From positions 62,001 to 126,000 of the forward strand of contig LNDT01000030.1 of the NCBI GenBank assembly GCA_001464715.1: DNA of 64,000 bases, given 5' to 3'. Below the pieces are notes generated by a model. That model was not told the DNA's origin. It saw only the letters and a list, made by a program, of their open reading frames with translations, and ran no database searches. This document shows positions 35,372 to 44,736 of this stretch, one piece after another. The stretch's first letter is position 1, and the number at the start of each line of letters is the position of its first letter. This stretch comes from Bdellovibrionales bacterium Ga0074137. GTDB lineage: Bacteria > Bdellovibrionota > Bdellovibrionia > Bdellovibrionales > JAMPXM01. A program made the position numbers and the translations under genes.

Positions 35372-37320
35372 GTCTCTGGATCCTCAAGGTAGGTGTAACC
35401 CGATAGACCTTCTTCGTAGTGCTTCATCAAAGCTTTCGCTTCGTTTTTCGTCAGCTTCCCGCGCAAAATCGAATCTTCGCTCGCGCGACGGATCGACTCG
35501 ACAAGTTCGTGACGGTTGTACTGAACATACGAAAGAACTTCCGTCACAGTATCGCCTTCAACAACTTCGTCGACCGAATAACCAGCCGAAGAAACGGTGA
35601 TGTGAACCGCATCGGTATCGCCGAAAAGATTGTGAAGATCGCCCAAGATTTCCTGATAGGCGCCGACCAAGAAGACACCCATGTAGTAAGGCTGCCCAGT
35701 GTACTCGTGAACTTCGAGCCCAGTTTTTTTCTGTTTCGCGTATTCACCAGTCGTGTCGATGAATTGACCGATTTTTCCGTCAGAATCACACGTGAGATCG
35801 ACCAGCGTCGCGCGTCGTGTGGGTTCTTCGTTCAAGCGGTGAATTGGAAGAACCGGGAACACCTGTTGAACGGCCCACGAGTCCGGCATCGACTGGAACA
35901 CCGAGAAATTGCAGAAGTAAGTGTCCGACAAAGTTTCGCGAAGCGATTTCGCCATGTCTTCGGCGTCCACATGTGTGCGCGCCATTTTCTCCATGCGAGT
36001 CAGAATCACCCAGCAAAGATTTTCAGCTTTCGCACGCTGTGTGAGCGACAGAACTCCGTACGTGAAAAGCTGGAGGATCGTTTCTTTGATGTGAAGAACG
36101 TCGTGATAGAACTCGTGGAGGTTATTGTCGTTCAGCTGATCCATAATGTACGCGAGATCTTGAATCACGCGGTGATCTTCTTTGGACGTCGTCATTGAAG
36201 GTTCACGTTTTTGAACTTCGTTGTTTCCAAGAACATTGAAAACAAGAATCGAGTGATGCGCGACCAGAGCGCGACCACACTCGGTCACGATATTCGGATG
36301 CGGAGTTCCCTTTTCGTCGCAAACAGCTTGAATGATCGAAACAACATCGTTCGCGTACTCTTGTTCAGAATAGTTGATCGAAGAGTCCGTTGCACCCGAA
36401 CCGTCGTAGTCAACGCCAAGGCCTCCTCCGACATCCATGTATTTAAGTTTCGCGCCCATCGCATGAAGTTCGGTGTAAAAACGCGCGCCTTCTTTCAGTG
36501 AACCTTTCACTGATGAAATCGACGGAATTTGAGATCCGATGTGAAAGTGCAGAAGCTCAAGCGCTTCCAGCATGTTTTCTTTTTTCAAGAGCTCAACAGC
36601 TTCAACGATTTCAAGTGTCGTAAGACCAAACTTCGAACGGTCGCCCGAAGAATCGATCCACTTGCCGGCGCCTTTTGTGTGAAGTTTCGCACGAAGGCCG
36701 ATCTTTGGAAGAATCGAGAATTTTTTCGCAGCTTCAATAATCATCGGAAGTTCGGCCACGCGGTCGACGACGATCACAGTGTTGCGTCCAAGCTTTTGCG
36801 ACAGAATCGCGGTCTCGATGTACTCGACATCTTTAAAGCCGTTGCAAGTGATCAGCGCGTTTTCAGTTCCCATCATCGCAAGAACGACAAGAAGTTCAGG
36901 CTTTGATCCGCACTCAAGACCCAGCGTTGTCGCCTGACCGAACTTTACTAGCTCCTGCACAAGGTGCCGCTGCTGGTTGACCTTGATCGGGTAGACGCCG
37001 CGGTAGACGCCCTTGAATCCGCTGTCCTCGATCGCCTTTTTAAAGCAATTCGCCAAAAGCTCGACGCGTGTTTTTGTAATGTCGGGAAAACGAATCAGCA
37101 TCGGAACACGAATGCCGCGCTCTTGAAGATCTTGTGTGAGCTCCATCAAATCGACGTTGGGTCCCGTCGGTCCGTGCGGAGTGACGACAATATTTCCTTT
37201 TTCGTTGATGTCGAAGAAGGTCGCGCCCCAAGTGCCGACGCCGTAAAGCTCTTTGCTCTTATCGGTCGACCAACCAGCAGACTTATTGGTCGTTTCTCCG
37301 CGAAGCATTTCACCTTTCAC
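35368..37320 (-). CDS. speA: Biosynthetic arginine decarboxylase
   Basis: PLP-dependent group IV decarboxylase converting arginine to agmatine. The N-terminal barrel contains YPIKVNQ, the PLP-lysine motif (about residue 113), and the glycine-rich phosphate loop DVGGGLGVDYDGS (about residue 298). The C-terminal domain carries LTCDSDG, the site of the catalytic cysteine. 650 aa is normal. The GTG start has AAGGAG upstream. It lies 11 bp after leuS and overlaps the DUF1653 gene. With the agmatinase-family enzyme at 14.3-15.5 kb it would supply putrescine. Confidence 0.95.
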   Translation of the reverse strand: MKGEMLRGETTNKSAGWSTDKSKELYGVGTWGATFFDINEKGNIVVTPHGPTGPNVDLMELTQDLQERGIRVPMLIRFPDITKTRVELLANCFKKAIEDSGFKGVYRGVYPIKVNQQRHLVQELVKFGQATTLGLECGSKPELLVVLAMMGTENALITCNGFKDVEYIETAILSQKLGRNTVIVVDRVAELPMIIEAAKKFSILPKIGLRAKLHTKGAGKWIDSSGDRSKFGLTTLEIVEAVELLKKENMLEALELLHFHIGSQIPSISSVKGSLKEGARFYTELHAMGAKLKYMDVGGGLGVDYDGSGATDSSINYSEQEYANDVVSIIQAVCDEKGTPHPNIVTECGRALVAHHSILVFNVLGNNEVQKREPSMTTSKEDHRVIQDLAYIMDQLNDNNLHEFYHDVLHIKETILQLFTYGVLSLTQRAKAENLCWVILTRMEKMARTHVDAEDMAKSLRETLSDTYFCNFSVFQSMPDSWAVQQVFPVLPIHRLNEEPTRRATLVDLTCDSDGKIGQFIDTTGEYAKQKKTGLEVHEYTGQPYYMGVFLVGAYQEILGDLHNLFGDTDAVHITVSSAGYSVDEVVEGDTVTEVLSYVQYNRHELVESIRRASEDSILRGKLTKNEAKALMKHYEEGLSGYTYLEDPET

Positions 37321-37331
37321 TACGATCTCCT

Positions 37332-39791
37332 TCAGTTCTTAACGATCAGATTTAAAATCCGACCCGCTTTGTAGATCACTTTATCGATCGGTTTACCACC
37401 GACGGCGTTCTGCACACCTGAAAGTTCAAGAGCTTTCGAAACGGCATCGGCTTCCGCCGCGTCCTTTTCAATCTCGATAACGCCCCGCACCTTCCCGTTA
37501 ACCTGCACACCTATAGAGACGACCGAATCGACTGTCAAAGCCGAATCGAATGTCGGCCACGGAGCATTCGAGATAAACGGGGACTCGGCCGCGTAGCCCA
37601 GTTTTTCCCAAAGCTCTTCGGCCATGTGAGGAGCAAAGGGCGCAACCATCTGAAGCATCGGCTTCAAAACGGATCTCGAGCGGCAGTTCGTCTTGTACAC
37701 TTCGTTCAGAAGGATCATCAAAGCCGAGATCCCGGTATTGAAGTTCATGGTCTCGATATCTTCGCCGACCTTTTTGATCGTCTTGTGGAGAAGTCTGTTC
37801 AGTTCCTCGGGAACCGCCGAGCTATCCGCAATCACAGTGCCGTTTTCGTCCACGCACGCACGCCACAGTCGATCAAGAAACCGCTGAACGCCACCAATGC
37901 CTTGATCCTGCCAAGGTTTGTCGGCCGACATGGGGCCAAGGAACATGACGAACGTTCTTAAAACATCGGCGCCGACTTTTTCTCGCAAATCATCGGGATT
38001 AATCACGTTTCCGCGCGACTTTGACATTCGAGCGCCGTCGGTTCCAAGAATCACGCCTTGATGAGCCAACTTTTGAAAGGGTTCTTCGGTCGAAACAAGG
38101 CCCGCATCGAACAAAACTTTTTGCCAAAAGCGGGCATAGAGCAAATGGCCCACGCTGTGCTCGGGGCCTCCGACATAAAGGTCGACCGGCATCCAGTACT
38201 TTTGCGTTTCGAAATCGCAAAACGCGTCATCATTGTGAGGATCGCAGTAGCGAAGAAAGTACCAGCTTGATCCCGCCGACCCTGGCATCGTGTCGGTCTC
38301 GCGGCGGCCTTCGCCCCCAGCACCCGCCGCACTTCCAGCGTAGCGAAGAAAGTCTTTGTCTCGAGCAAGAGGGGATTCGCCTTTTTCCGAAGGCTTATAG
38401 TCGGCAACGTTCGGCAGCAGAACGGGAAGCTCGTTCACGGGAACAGTTTTAATTTCGCCATTGGGAAAGTGAACCAACGGAAAAGGCTCACCCCAATAGC
38501 GCTGACGACTGAAAAGCCAATCGCGCAATTTGTACTGTGTGACTTTGGTTCCGGTTTTTCGTTTTTCAATCTCGGCGATCGCCGCTTTGATGGCAGCGGG
38601 CTTGTCGAGACCATTTAAAAAACCAGAGTTCACAAGCTTGCCGTCGCCCGTGAACGGCAGATCGGCACCGACGCCATCTTTTGATTCTAAAACGCGCTCG
38701 ACTGGAATCTTAAACGCTTGAGCAAATTCAAAGTCGCGTTCGTCGTGACCGGGAACCGCCATGATGGCGCCAGTCCCGTAATCCATCATCACGTAATCAG
38801 CTGTCCAGATCGGTACCTGTTTTCCCGAAAACGGATTCACAGCGTAGGCGCCGGTGAAGACACCAGTCTTTTCCGTCGCGGACTTTCGCTCGACATCCGA
38901 TTTCGTCGCGGACTTCGCTTGATACTCTGAAACGGCGGATTGATTGGCTGCTGGCACAATCGTTTTCAGGATCGGGTGCTCGGGAGAGACGACCATAAAT
39001 GTGACGCCAAATAAAGTGTCGGGACGGGTGGTGAAGATCTCGAGGTGCAACTTTGTCGCACTTCCCGGGTTGGCGGCGGGCGCCACTTCAAACGTAACGT
39101 TGGCACCTTCGGATTTTCCAATCCAATTGCGCTGAGCTTCGACCGTGCGTTCGGGCCAATTGACCTTGTCGAGGTCTGCGATCAAGCGCTCGGCGTAGTC
39201 GGTGATTTTAAGCATCCACTGCTTCATTGGAACTTTAATTACCGGATGACCACCGCGCTCGGATTTACCATCGATCACTTCGTCATTCGCCAGAACCGTT
39301 CGAAGTTCTGGGCACCAATTCACAGGAGCATCTTTTTGATAGGCGAGACCTTTTTCAAAAAGTTTTTCGAAAATAAACTGCGTCCATTTGTAAAAATTAG
39401 GATCGGCGGTGGAAACTTCGCGCGACCAATCAAACGAGTAACCCATTGTTTTTAAAGTCGAGCGAAACGAGGCAATCGCTTTTTCCGTTGTTTCGGCAGG
39501 GTGAATCCCAGTTTGAATCGCGAACTGCTCGGCTGGTAAACCAAACGAGTCGTAGCCCATGGGATGAAGAACGTTAAACCCTTGGGCTCGTTTGAAACGA
39601 GCCATAATATCCGTGGGCGTATACGAGGCCAAATGACCCACGTGGAGGCCGTAGCCCGAGGGATAGGGAAACATATCGAGTGCGTAGTATTTTGGCTTTT
39701 TCGTGGTCCGAGCGTCTTCGGTCTTGAAGGCCTGGCCTTCGTCCCATTTTTTTTGCCACTTTGAATCAATCGCCTTGTGATCGTATGCCAT
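37332..39791 (-). CDS. leuS: Leucyl-tRNA synthetase
   Basis: Class I aminoacyl-tRNA synthetase, 819 aa. The HIGH-type motif is GLHVGHLASY (about residue 50) and the KMSKS motif is ARMSKS (about residue 590). The CP1 editing domain is present with GTGAIMAVPGHDERD. The ATG follows GAGGACAGGC. It is the first gene of the leuS-speA-DUF1653 run. Confidence 0.97.
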   Translation of the reverse strand: MAYDHKAIDSKWQKKWDEGQAFKTEDARTTKKPKYYALDMFPYPSGYGLHVGHLASYTPTDIMARFKRAQGFNVLHPMGYDSFGLPAEQFAIQTGIHPAETTEKAIASFRSTLKTMGYSFDWSREVSTADPNFYKWTQFIFEKLFEKGLAYQKDAPVNWCPELRTVLANDEVIDGKSERGGHPVIKVPMKQWMLKITDYAERLIADLDKVNWPERTVEAQRNWIGKSEGANVTFEVAPAANPGSATKLHLEIFTTRPDTLFGVTFMVVSPEHPILKTIVPAANQSAVSEYQAKSATKSDVERKSATEKTGVFTGAYAVNPFSGKQVPIWTADYVMMDYGTGAIMAVPGHDERDFEFAQAFKIPVERVLESKDGVGADLPFTGDGKLVNSGFLNGLDKPAAIKAAIAEIEKRKTGTKVTQYKLRDWLFSRQRYWGEPFPLVHFPNGEIKTVPVNELPVLLPNVADYKPSEKGESPLARDKDFLRYAGSAAGAGGEGRRETDTMPGSAGSSWYFLRYCDPHNDDAFCDFETQKYWMPVDLYVGGPEHSVGHLLYARFWQKVLFDAGLVSTEEPFQKLAHQGVILGTDGARMSKSRGNVINPDDLREKVGADVLRTFVMFLGPMSADKPWQDQGIGGVQRFLDRLWRACVDENGTVIADSSAVPEELNRLLHKTIKKVGEDIETMNFNTGISALMILLNEVYKTNCRSRSVLKPMLQMVAPFAPHMAEELWEKLGYAAESPFISNAPWPTFDSALTVDSVVSIGVQVNGKVRGVIEIEKDAAEADAVSKALELSGVQNAVGGKPIDKVIYKAGRILNLIVKN

Positions 39792-39898
39792 GCCTGTCCT
39801 CGTTCGAGTGAAAAATCATCCTACCAAAGTCGAGGCCAAAATCGAAGCCGAGAATCTGGCCTCAGCACCGGGCGGGTGGCCTGATACTCTGTTTACAG

Positions 39899-40882
39899 AT
39901 GACCGAAATGGATAGTTCACCCACAAATCGTCGCGCCGAGAGAAAACGTCGTCTTGTGATGATGGTTGATGACGACAAAGACAATCTGATGTTGGTCGGA
40001 GCACTTCTGGCTCACCAGGGCTATGACGTTGTGCAGGCGGAGTCGGCCGAAGAAGCTCTTGAGAGGCTTAAAACGGTCGAACCACATTTAATTTTGCTCG
40101 ATATCAATATGCCAGGTCTCTCTGGGATAGAGATGCTTCGCCAGCTTCGTGTTCGGGAAAAATATGTCTCTGTTATTTTCGTCTCGGCCCGCAGTGAGAC
40201 GGGCGATGTCGTTCGCGGTCTCGATGAGGGCGCCGACGACTACATTTGTAAACCGTTTGAACCCGTTGAACTCTTGGCGCGCGTCCGGTCTCAGCTTCGA
40301 ATCAAGGACCTTCAAGACAGCCTCGCGGACGCCAATCATCGCCTTCAAGAGCTTGTCGATATCGATGATCTGACCGGTCTCTACAATATGCGCTCGATCT
40401 ATGATCGTCTCGAAAACGAGATCAGTCGCGGTAAACGCTACAGTCGATCGGTCGGTGTCATTATGCTCGATATGGACCACTTCAAAACTGTGAACGATAC
40501 GAATGACCACTTGTTCGGAAGTTACGTTTTGTCTGAAGTGGGAAAGATCATTCGCCAAAATGTCAGAACGGTCGACTTTGCAGCACGCTATGGTGGCGAT
40601 GAATTTTTGATCGCATTGCCCGAGACCTCCATGGAGGGTGCGCAAAAATTTGCGGATCGTATCCGACACCGAATCGAAGCCACCCCTTTCTCGAAAGATG
40701 GGAAAACCATGAGGCTCACAGCGAGTCTTGGTGTTTGTGTCGCAATGCCAGGCCTTGTCGATGTCGATGCAAGGGGGCTTGTTCGAGCCGCCGACCACGC
40801 CCTTTACGATGCCAAGCACGCAGGCAAAAACCAGGTGAAGCTTTACGATCCGTCGCGCTTCTTTATGAAAAAAACAAGCTAA
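39899..40882 (+). CDS. Response regulator with GGDEF domain (diguanylate cyclase)
   Basis: 327 aa. Residues about 20-140 are a receiver domain with the acidic pair (MMVDDD), the phospho-acceptor Asp in LLDINMPG and the conserved Lys in ICKPFEP. Residues about 155-315 are a GGDEF domain with an intact active site (RYGGDEF) and an RTVD motif five residues before it, the classical inhibitory I-site. It is therefore predicted to make cyclic di-GMP, be switched on by phosphorylation, and be inhibited by its product. No cognate histidine kinase is adjacent. The layout is PleD/WspR-like with a single receiver. Confidence 0.92.
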   Translation: MTEMDSSPTNRRAERKRRLVMMVDDDKDNLMLVGALLAHQGYDVVQAESAEEALERLKTVEPHLILLDINMPGLSGIEMLRQLRVREKYVSVIFVSARSETGDVVRGLDEGADDYICKPFEPVELLARVRSQLRIKDLQDSLADANHRLQELVDIDDLTGLYNMRSIYDRLENEISRGKRYSRSVGVIMLDMDHFKTVNDTNDHLFGSYVLSEVGKIIRQNVRTVDFAARYGGDEFLIALPETSMEGAQKFADRIRHRIEATPFSKDGKTMRLTASLGVCVAMPGLVDVDARGLVRAADHALYDAKHAGKNQVKLYDPSRFFMKKTS

Positions 40883-40968
40883 CGGTCGCCTAAATAGGTT
40901 TACCGCCGGCGACTCAGATTGTTTCCTTCGACGTTTGAAGTCCCGCGCAACTCTGCTAGTTTTCCTTC

Positions 40969-41958
40969 ATGCAGGTTTCAGATCTTCAAAATCAACACTC
41001 GGCGCCGGTCAGTGCCGTTGGTCCGGATCCGTCGCGACTTCTTCTAATTACGGTGTCCGCTTTGGCTGTGAGTCTGGCGGTCACCGCTGTTAAATTCGCG
41101 GGCTGGCAGCTGACGGAATCTCAAGCCGTCTATTCAGATTTCTTAGAGTCTCTCGTCAATGTCGTGGTTGGAATTGTCGCCATTATCGTCGTCCGCATCG
41201 CTGCAAAACCGGCCGATCAAAATCATCCTTACGGTCATGGAAAGATCGAGTACTTCTCGGCCGCTTTTGAAGGCGGACTGATTGCTTTCGCCGCCGTAAT
41301 GATTTTTGTCGAAGCGATTCCTGCTGTTATTGATCCAAAACCCCTTGAACAAATGGGGCTTGGAGCCGCTGTTGTTTTTGTTTGTGGGCTCGTGAATCTG
41401 GTCATGGGCTATTTATTGAAGCGCGCCGGGCGCAGGCTCGGCTCGCCGGCCGTCGTCGCCAACGGCGAGCACATAACTTCCGATTTCTACACCAGCGCCT
41501 TTTTAACGGTGGGCTTGGTTCTGGCGCATATTTCTGGCTACTCCTGGCTCGATCCGATTCTTGCGATGTTTGCGGGCCTTCAGTTGGCGTGGATCGGCTT
41601 TGGGGTGGTAAAAAAATCGGCAGGCGGATCATGGTGGCGCCCAGCAGCTGGAAAACCTGGTCATCGAATTGTCCCGCGGCGACCAGCTCCTTTTCATCAC
41701 ATCGATGCCCACGCCGTGGTGCCCGAATTTTGGGATGTCGCGGAAGCTCATCAAAAGACCGAAGCCTTTGAAAGCCGCGTCCTTAAAGAATATCCGCAGC
41801 CGGCCGAACTTCATCTGCATGTCGATCCGTGTCGTCGGGTTTACTGCCGCCGATGTGATCTTTCCGACTGTCCGATCCGTCAAATAGCGTTTGAAACGCG
41901 TTTGGAGCCCGATTTGGACACATTGACTCATCCAGAAGAACCCGAGGCCTTTCGCTGA
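40969..41958 (+). CDS. Cation diffusion facilitator transporter, possibly damaged in its cytoplasmic domain
   Basis: A CDF metal/proton antiporter. Six membrane helices span roughly residues 20-215; metal sites are SDFLESLVN in helix 2 and HITSD in helix 5. The C-terminal part has FHHIDAHAVVPEFWDV and a cysteine cluster CRRVYCRRCDLSDCPIR seen in some family members. Between helix 6 and FHHID, where a 40-45 residue segment is expected, only about 26 residues occur, Trp/Arg/Pro-rich and unlike the family. The third reading frame there (about 41624-41700) gives a helix-like AQQLENLVIELSRG. This suggests compensating frameshifts with a deletion, or a sequence error. Confidence 0.8.
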   Translation: MQVSDLQNQHSAPVSAVGPDPSRLLLITVSALAVSLAVTAVKFAGWQLTESQAVYSDFLESLVNVVVGIVAIIVVRIAAKPADQNHPYGHGKIEYFSAAFEGGLIAFAAVMIFVEAIPAVIDPKPLEQMGLGAAVVFVCGLVNLVMGYLLKRAGRRLGSPAVVANGEHITSDFYTSAFLTVGLVLAHISGYSWLDPILAMFAGLQLAWIGFGVVKKSAGGSWWRPAAGKPGHRIVPRRPAPFHHIDAHAVVPEFWDVAEAHQKTEAFESRVLKEYPQPAELHLHVDPCRRVYCRRCDLSDCPIRQIAFETRLEPDLDTLTHPEEPEAFR

Positions 41959-42035
41959 CCCCCTAAAAAAACACTTAGCCAGACCCTGTTTTTTTCGATA
42001 TGAACCGGTAATCGCTTTGTTTTTGCGTTGAACGC

Positions 42036-42052
42036 CCCGCAAGTTTTGCGGG
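42036..42052 (+). other. Hairpin in the leader of the small lipoprotein gene
   Basis: CCCGCAA/TTGCGGG with a three-base loop, about 90 bases before the start codon. No T-run follows on the plus strand. It may be a leader structure or a weak terminator of the CDF gene. Confidence 0.4.
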
Positions 42053-42143
42053 CTCACGTCGGATGCCGGACAGAGTGGTTTTCAGGGTCGCAACTGAGAA
42101 GTCAGTCAGGGTTAGCAGTTTTACATCAACAGGAGATAAGAAC

Positions 42144-42365
42144 ATGTTCCGTAACGTATTTGCATTCGTAGTAGTAGCTTCGGCATTGGCATTAACTGGT
42201 TGCTCGAAGTGCTCTGAGCAGCCTGCAGCTGAAGCTCCGGTAGAAGCAGCTACTGAAGCAGCTCCTGCTGATGCAGCAGCTCCCGCTGGCGACGCTTCGA
42301 TGGAAGCAGCTCCAGCAGCTGATGCAACAATGGAAGCAGCTCCTGCTGCAACTCCAGCTCCGTAG
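42144..42365 (+). CDS. Small Ala/Pro/Glu-rich lipoprotein
   Basis: 73 aa from the ATG at 42144, with a strong ribosome site (AGGAG). A hydrophobic signal ends in the lipobox LTGC. The mature part is low complexity, built from imperfect copies of ASMEAAPAAD. The in-frame open region upstream from 42063 is rejected. Codon use and a strong terminator suggest a well expressed small cell-envelope protein. It has no recognisable function. Confidence 0.8.
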   Translation: MFRNVFAFVVVASALALTGCSKCSEQPAAEAPVEAATEAAPADAAAPAGDASMEAAPAADATMEAAPAATPAP

Positions 42366-42389
42366 TTTCTAAAAACGATTTTAAATCGG

Positions 42390-42424
42390 AAAAAAATCAG
42401 ATCGAAAGATCTGATTTTTTTTTA
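42390..42424. terminator. Intrinsic terminator, probably bidirectional
   Basis: AAAAAATCAGATC-GAAA-GATCTGATTTTTT is a near-perfect stem with a GAAA loop and T-runs on both strands. It serves the lipoprotein gene on the plus strand and the ggt-DUF486 pair on the minus strand, whose last stop codon is at 42422. Confidence 0.9.
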
Positions 42425-42820
42425 CGGCGAACCGATTCCGCGGAAAATGAAAAAGACTGCGCCGACCAGGCAAAGCCCAGCCCACAAGTAGTCCAGTTTT
42501 AGCGGCTCTTTCATGTAAACAGAAAGGAAGCCGACAAAGACCCCCAGCGATATAACTTCTTGAATGATGCGAAGCTGAGCCACTGAAAATCCGGTGGCGC
42601 CGATGCGATTGGCCGGGACCTGAAGGCAATATTCAAAAAAAGCGATGCCCCAGCTGGCTAAAATAACGATCCAAAGTGGTCGACTCGCCATCGATTTCAA
42701 ATGTCCATACCAAGCGAACGTCATGAACACGTTCGCTCCGACCAGAAGAAAAACCGTCGTTAAAACCGTCTGAAGCGGGATTGGTCCCGAAGGTAAAACG
42801 GGTCCAATCACGGGCCCCAT
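42422..42820 (-). CDS. DUF486/DMT-like small membrane protein
   Basis: 132 aa with four hydrophobic helices. FMTFAWYGHLK, ASWGIAFFEYCLQVPANRIG and AQLRIIQEVISLGVF are the conserved blocks of DUF486, small proteins related to drug/metabolite transporters. Substrate unknown. The start codon overlaps the ggt stop by one base (TAATG), so it is co-translated with ggt. Confidence 0.85.
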   Translation of the reverse strand: MGPVIGPVLPSGPIPLQTVLTTVFLLVGANVFMTFAWYGHLKSMASRPLWIVILASWGIAFFEYCLQVPANRIGATGFSVAQLRIIQEVISLGVFVGFLSVYMKEPLKLDYLWAGLCLVGAVFFIFRGIGSP

Positions 42821-44580
42821 TAGCGACCGCCGGCGGCCGCTTCGCCCCGCGGATCCGCCGCTGCTTCAAGTAGTCCGTCGGATGTCTTTTTAACCAGGTA
42901 CACTTTTGCGATCCAGGCGTCTTTTAGCGTGTGACCAAATTTCTGAAGCTTTTCTAAGACCTCGGGCGCCAGTTTTTTTCCGTCGTAAACCAGGGTGTCT
43001 GGAAGGAACTGGTGATGAACGCGCGGCTGAACGACAGCTTCTTCGGCGTTCGCTCCTTGCGCGATAATCCGAATGATCGTCTGGTAAACGGCGCTGGGAA
43101 TTCGCGGCCCTCCCGGCGCACCGACAGCGGCGAAAAATGCGCCGTCTTTTTCGATGATCGTGGGACTCATCGATGACAGCGGGCGCTTTCCTGGCGCAAC
43201 GGCGTTCGCTTCTCCTTGAATAAGGCCGTACTGGTTCGGAACCCCCGGTTGAGTCGCAAAATCATCCATCTCATCATTCATCGCCACGCCAAAAGCATCG
43301 GAAACCACAGAACTTCCGTAACTTCCATTCAAAGTGGTTGTCCATGCGACAGCATTGCCGTCGCGATCCGCCAACGAGAAATGCGTCGTCTCGGGCTTTT
43401 CACCCGTGGCAGGAGCGATCAAAGCCTCTTTGATGTCCGAAGACTTCGTCGATTTGACTTCGATCGCGCGGTCCCGACTGACCAGTTTAGAAAGGCGGTC
43501 GAGGCGCGACGGATCCAGAAGTTTTTCAGAAAGAACTTTCATCGTGTCAGAGCCCATCGGGTCTCCCATCTGACCGCGAGCTGCGAACGAAAGTTTCAGC
43601 GACTCGCCCCAATAATGGGCTTCATTTCCAGACAATGAAGGAGCAACCCCGAGCCGGACTTCGATCCGGTCTAAAAGTTCCAAACCTTGGGCGATGATGA
43701 GCCCGCCGCTGGAAGGTGGCGGCATCAAGAAAAGATCATGACCGCGCCACTTTCGGCGAAGTGGCTCTCGCCAAGCGACTTTGTAATCCTTGAGATCTTC
43801 CAATGTCATGACACCGCCGGTGTCTTTCACCGTCTTCACGATATCGCGCGCGACGGCGCCCGAGTAAAAACCTGCAAGGCCGCGGTCTCTGAAAAGCTTC
43901 AGCGCTTTTGCAAGCTTCGGTTGTTTCAAAATTTCACCAGGTAAAAGAGCTTCGGTGGCGCCAGCGCGGCCGAAGATTTTTTTTCCAGCGGGGTTGAAGG
44001 CTTCAAAATTATCTTTTGTTTGCTGGCCCCACTCGCCGCTCACCGGAAACCCTTTTTCAGCTAGGCGAAGCGCGGGTCCAAACAGACGACTCCATTTCAA
44101 TTTGCCGTGTTTTTTATGAAGCTCAAAAAGTCCTGCCGGAACGCCCGGCACACCCGAGGCAAGTCCGCCGTCGGTGGCGGCTTTGTCGCCTTTGCCGATG
44201 AACAGATCGCGCGTCGATGCCTTGGGCGCGACCTCGCGAAAGTCGATCACTTCCACGGTCGACGGTCCGTTCGGATTTTGCTTTCGTATCACCGCAAAAC
44301 CGCCGCCCCCCAGAGCCGCATAGTAGGGATGTGTCACAGCCATGGCCAAAGCGACGGCGATGGTTTGATCAAACACATTGCCGCCGAGGGCTGCGATTTC
44401 ATTCGCGGCTGTCGCCGAATAGGGTGATGGGCTTGCGACGGCGAAATCTCGAGTTTTGTAGGGAAGCGCTATTGCCACCGAAGCTGTCGTGATCGCGACC
44501 AGCAAAACGACCAAAGGAATGACCAGAGTCAAACTCGCGATAAATGAGGCTCGGCGCCACGGTGATAGATTTTTTTTCAT
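42820..44580 (-). CDS. ggt: Gamma-glutamyltransferase
   Basis: Periplasmic N-terminal-nucleophile hydrolase that cleaves gamma-glutamyl bonds of glutathione. 586 aa with an N-terminal hydrophobic signal/anchor (residues 12-40). The autoprocessing Thr is in ETTHFSLAD (about residue 400), which starts the small subunit. Glycine-rich substrate loops are SSMSPTI and GAPGGPRIP. The ribosome site is AGGAG. In a predator it could help use glutathione peptides; this is an inference. Confidence 0.94.
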   Translation of the reverse strand: MKKNLSPWRRASFIASLTLVIPLVVLLVAITTASVAIALPYKTRDFAVASPSPYSATAANEIAALGGNVFDQTIAVALAMAVTHPYYAALGGGGFAVIRKQNPNGPSTVEVIDFREVAPKASTRDLFIGKGDKAATDGGLASGVPGVPAGLFELHKKHGKLKWSRLFGPALRLAEKGFPVSGEWGQQTKDNFEAFNPAGKKIFGRAGATEALLPGEILKQPKLAKALKLFRDRGLAGFYSGAVARDIVKTVKDTGGVMTLEDLKDYKVAWREPLRRKWRGHDLFLMPPPSSGGLIIAQGLELLDRIEVRLGVAPSLSGNEAHYWGESLKLSFAARGQMGDPMGSDTMKVLSEKLLDPSRLDRLSKLVSRDRAIEVKSTKSSDIKEALIAPATGEKPETTHFSLADRDGNAVAWTTTLNGSYGSSVVSDAFGVAMNDEMDDFATQPGVPNQYGLIQGEANAVAPGKRPLSSMSPTIIEKDGAFFAAVGAPGGPRIPSAVYQTIIRIIAQGANAEEAVVQPRVHHQFLPDTLVYDGKKLAPEVLEKLQKFGHTLKDAWIAKVYLVKKTSDGLLEAAADPRGEAAAGGR

Positions 44581-44736
44581 TGTTCACACTCCTCATCATC
44601 AAACGCCGATTGGGATCGTCGCCTGGGACCGTTTTCATTGCTGTTGATTCCACTTTTGCCTCGATAAAGTGAAGATCGCAAGCCAGCCTGACGCAGCTCT
44701 TGAAACGCGACCCCAAGAACTGGTACGGTCCGCGTT

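Noticed and set aside
35419-36198. Open frame of 259 codons on the plus strand
   Set aside because: Antisense of speA; the composition is that of a shadow frame, and the speA match is unambiguous.
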